Origin: Hyphomicrobiales bacterium
GTDB taxonomy: Bacteria; Pseudomonadota; Alphaproteobacteria; Rhizobiales; Aestuariivirgaceae
NCBI GenBank assembly: GCA_025362535.1
Contig: JANYGE010000239.1
Location: 1 to 6,040 of the forward strand
Direction of reading: 5' to 3'
Length of the DNA stretch: 6,040 bases
In this document: positions 5,957 through 6,040 of the stretch, piece by piece
How positions within the stretch are numbered: position 1 is the first letter of the stretch
Layout: the number at the start of each line of letters is the position of its first letter
Translations under genes and position numbers: made by a program
Notes under the pieces: generated by a model
What the model was told of the DNA's origin: nothing
The model's input: only the letters and a program-made list of their open reading frames with translations
Database searches by the model: none

Positions 5957-6040
5957 CTATGCCTCGCCCTCATCGCCTTCATCTTCACTAATCCGCTCGA
6001 CCGAAACCACGTGTTCCTCATCGGCCGTATTGATAAGGCG
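5957..6040 (-). CDS. gyrA: DNA gyrase subunit A, C-terminal tail only (rest beyond the window)
   Basis: The minus strand is open from the window edge to a TAG at 5959-5957 and encodes the last 27 residues of a protein. It starts RLINTADEEHVVSVERI and ends in an acidic run, SEDEGDEGEA. The VVSVERI strand followed by an acidic tail is the pattern at the end of the GyrA C-terminal beta-pinwheel in alphaproteobacteria, where GyrA is the DNA-cleaving subunit of the type II topoisomerase that introduces negative supercoils. ParC is a less likely alternative. One base separates its stop from that of the convergent M48 gene. With only 27 residues visible, the call rests on recognising this tail. Confidence 0.7.
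   Translation of the reverse strand, partial: RLINTADEEHVVSVERISEDEGDEGEA

Noticed and set aside
1..6040. Mobile element, CRISPR array, tRNA/rRNA, toxin-antitoxin or phage-defence system
   Set aside because: No transposase or nuclease motifs, regularly spaced repeats, RNA gene signatures or terminal inverted repeats were seen. All long frames are accounted for by housekeeping or envelope genes.

Overview
This is an ordinary-looking chromosomal segment from an alphaproteobacterium, most likely a Hyphomicrobiales (Rhizobiales) relative of moderate GC content. The lineage call rests on the RecG C-terminus, an ExoR-type Sel1-repeat protein, and a GyrA tail with a VVSVERI motif followed by acidic residues. 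No database search was possible, so this is an inference from remembered family patterns.

Layout. Positions 2-1834 (+) hold the 3' nine-tenths of recG, the branch-migration DNA helicase. Converging on it and overlapping its last 23 bases is a minus-strand DUF502 membrane protein (2537 to 1812). Fifty-two bases upstream of that, on the same strand, lies a secreted Sel1-repeat protein of the ExoR type (3465 or 3501 to 2590), so the two probably form an operon. A 226-bp intergenic region (3502-3727) holds the divergent promoters and several small palindromes. On the plus strand, a multi-pass DUF898/YjgN-family protein (3728-4870) is followed, with a TGATG overlap, by a membrane-anchored M48 zinc metalloprotease (4870-5955). 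One base later comes the 3' end of gyrA on the minus strand (5957-6040).

Functional picture. The two ends carry DNA-maintenance genes (recG, gyrA). The middle is an envelope block made of two divergent two-gene units. One encodes a periplasmic ExoR-like regulator plus a DUF502 membrane protein. The other encodes a DUF898 membrane protein translationally coupled to an M48 protease. In rhizobia ExoR is a periplasmic inhibitor of the ExoS-ChvI two-component system and is itself controlled by proteolysis. An envelope-linked protease gene divergent from an exoR-like gene therefore makes a functional link worth testing, but nothing in the sequence proves one.

I see no mobile element, CRISPR array, tRNA, rRNA, prophage or toxin-antitoxin locus, and no sign of a wholly new system. 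The least understood parts are the DUF898-M48 pair, its promoter palindromes, and a 40-codon ORF just ahead of it.
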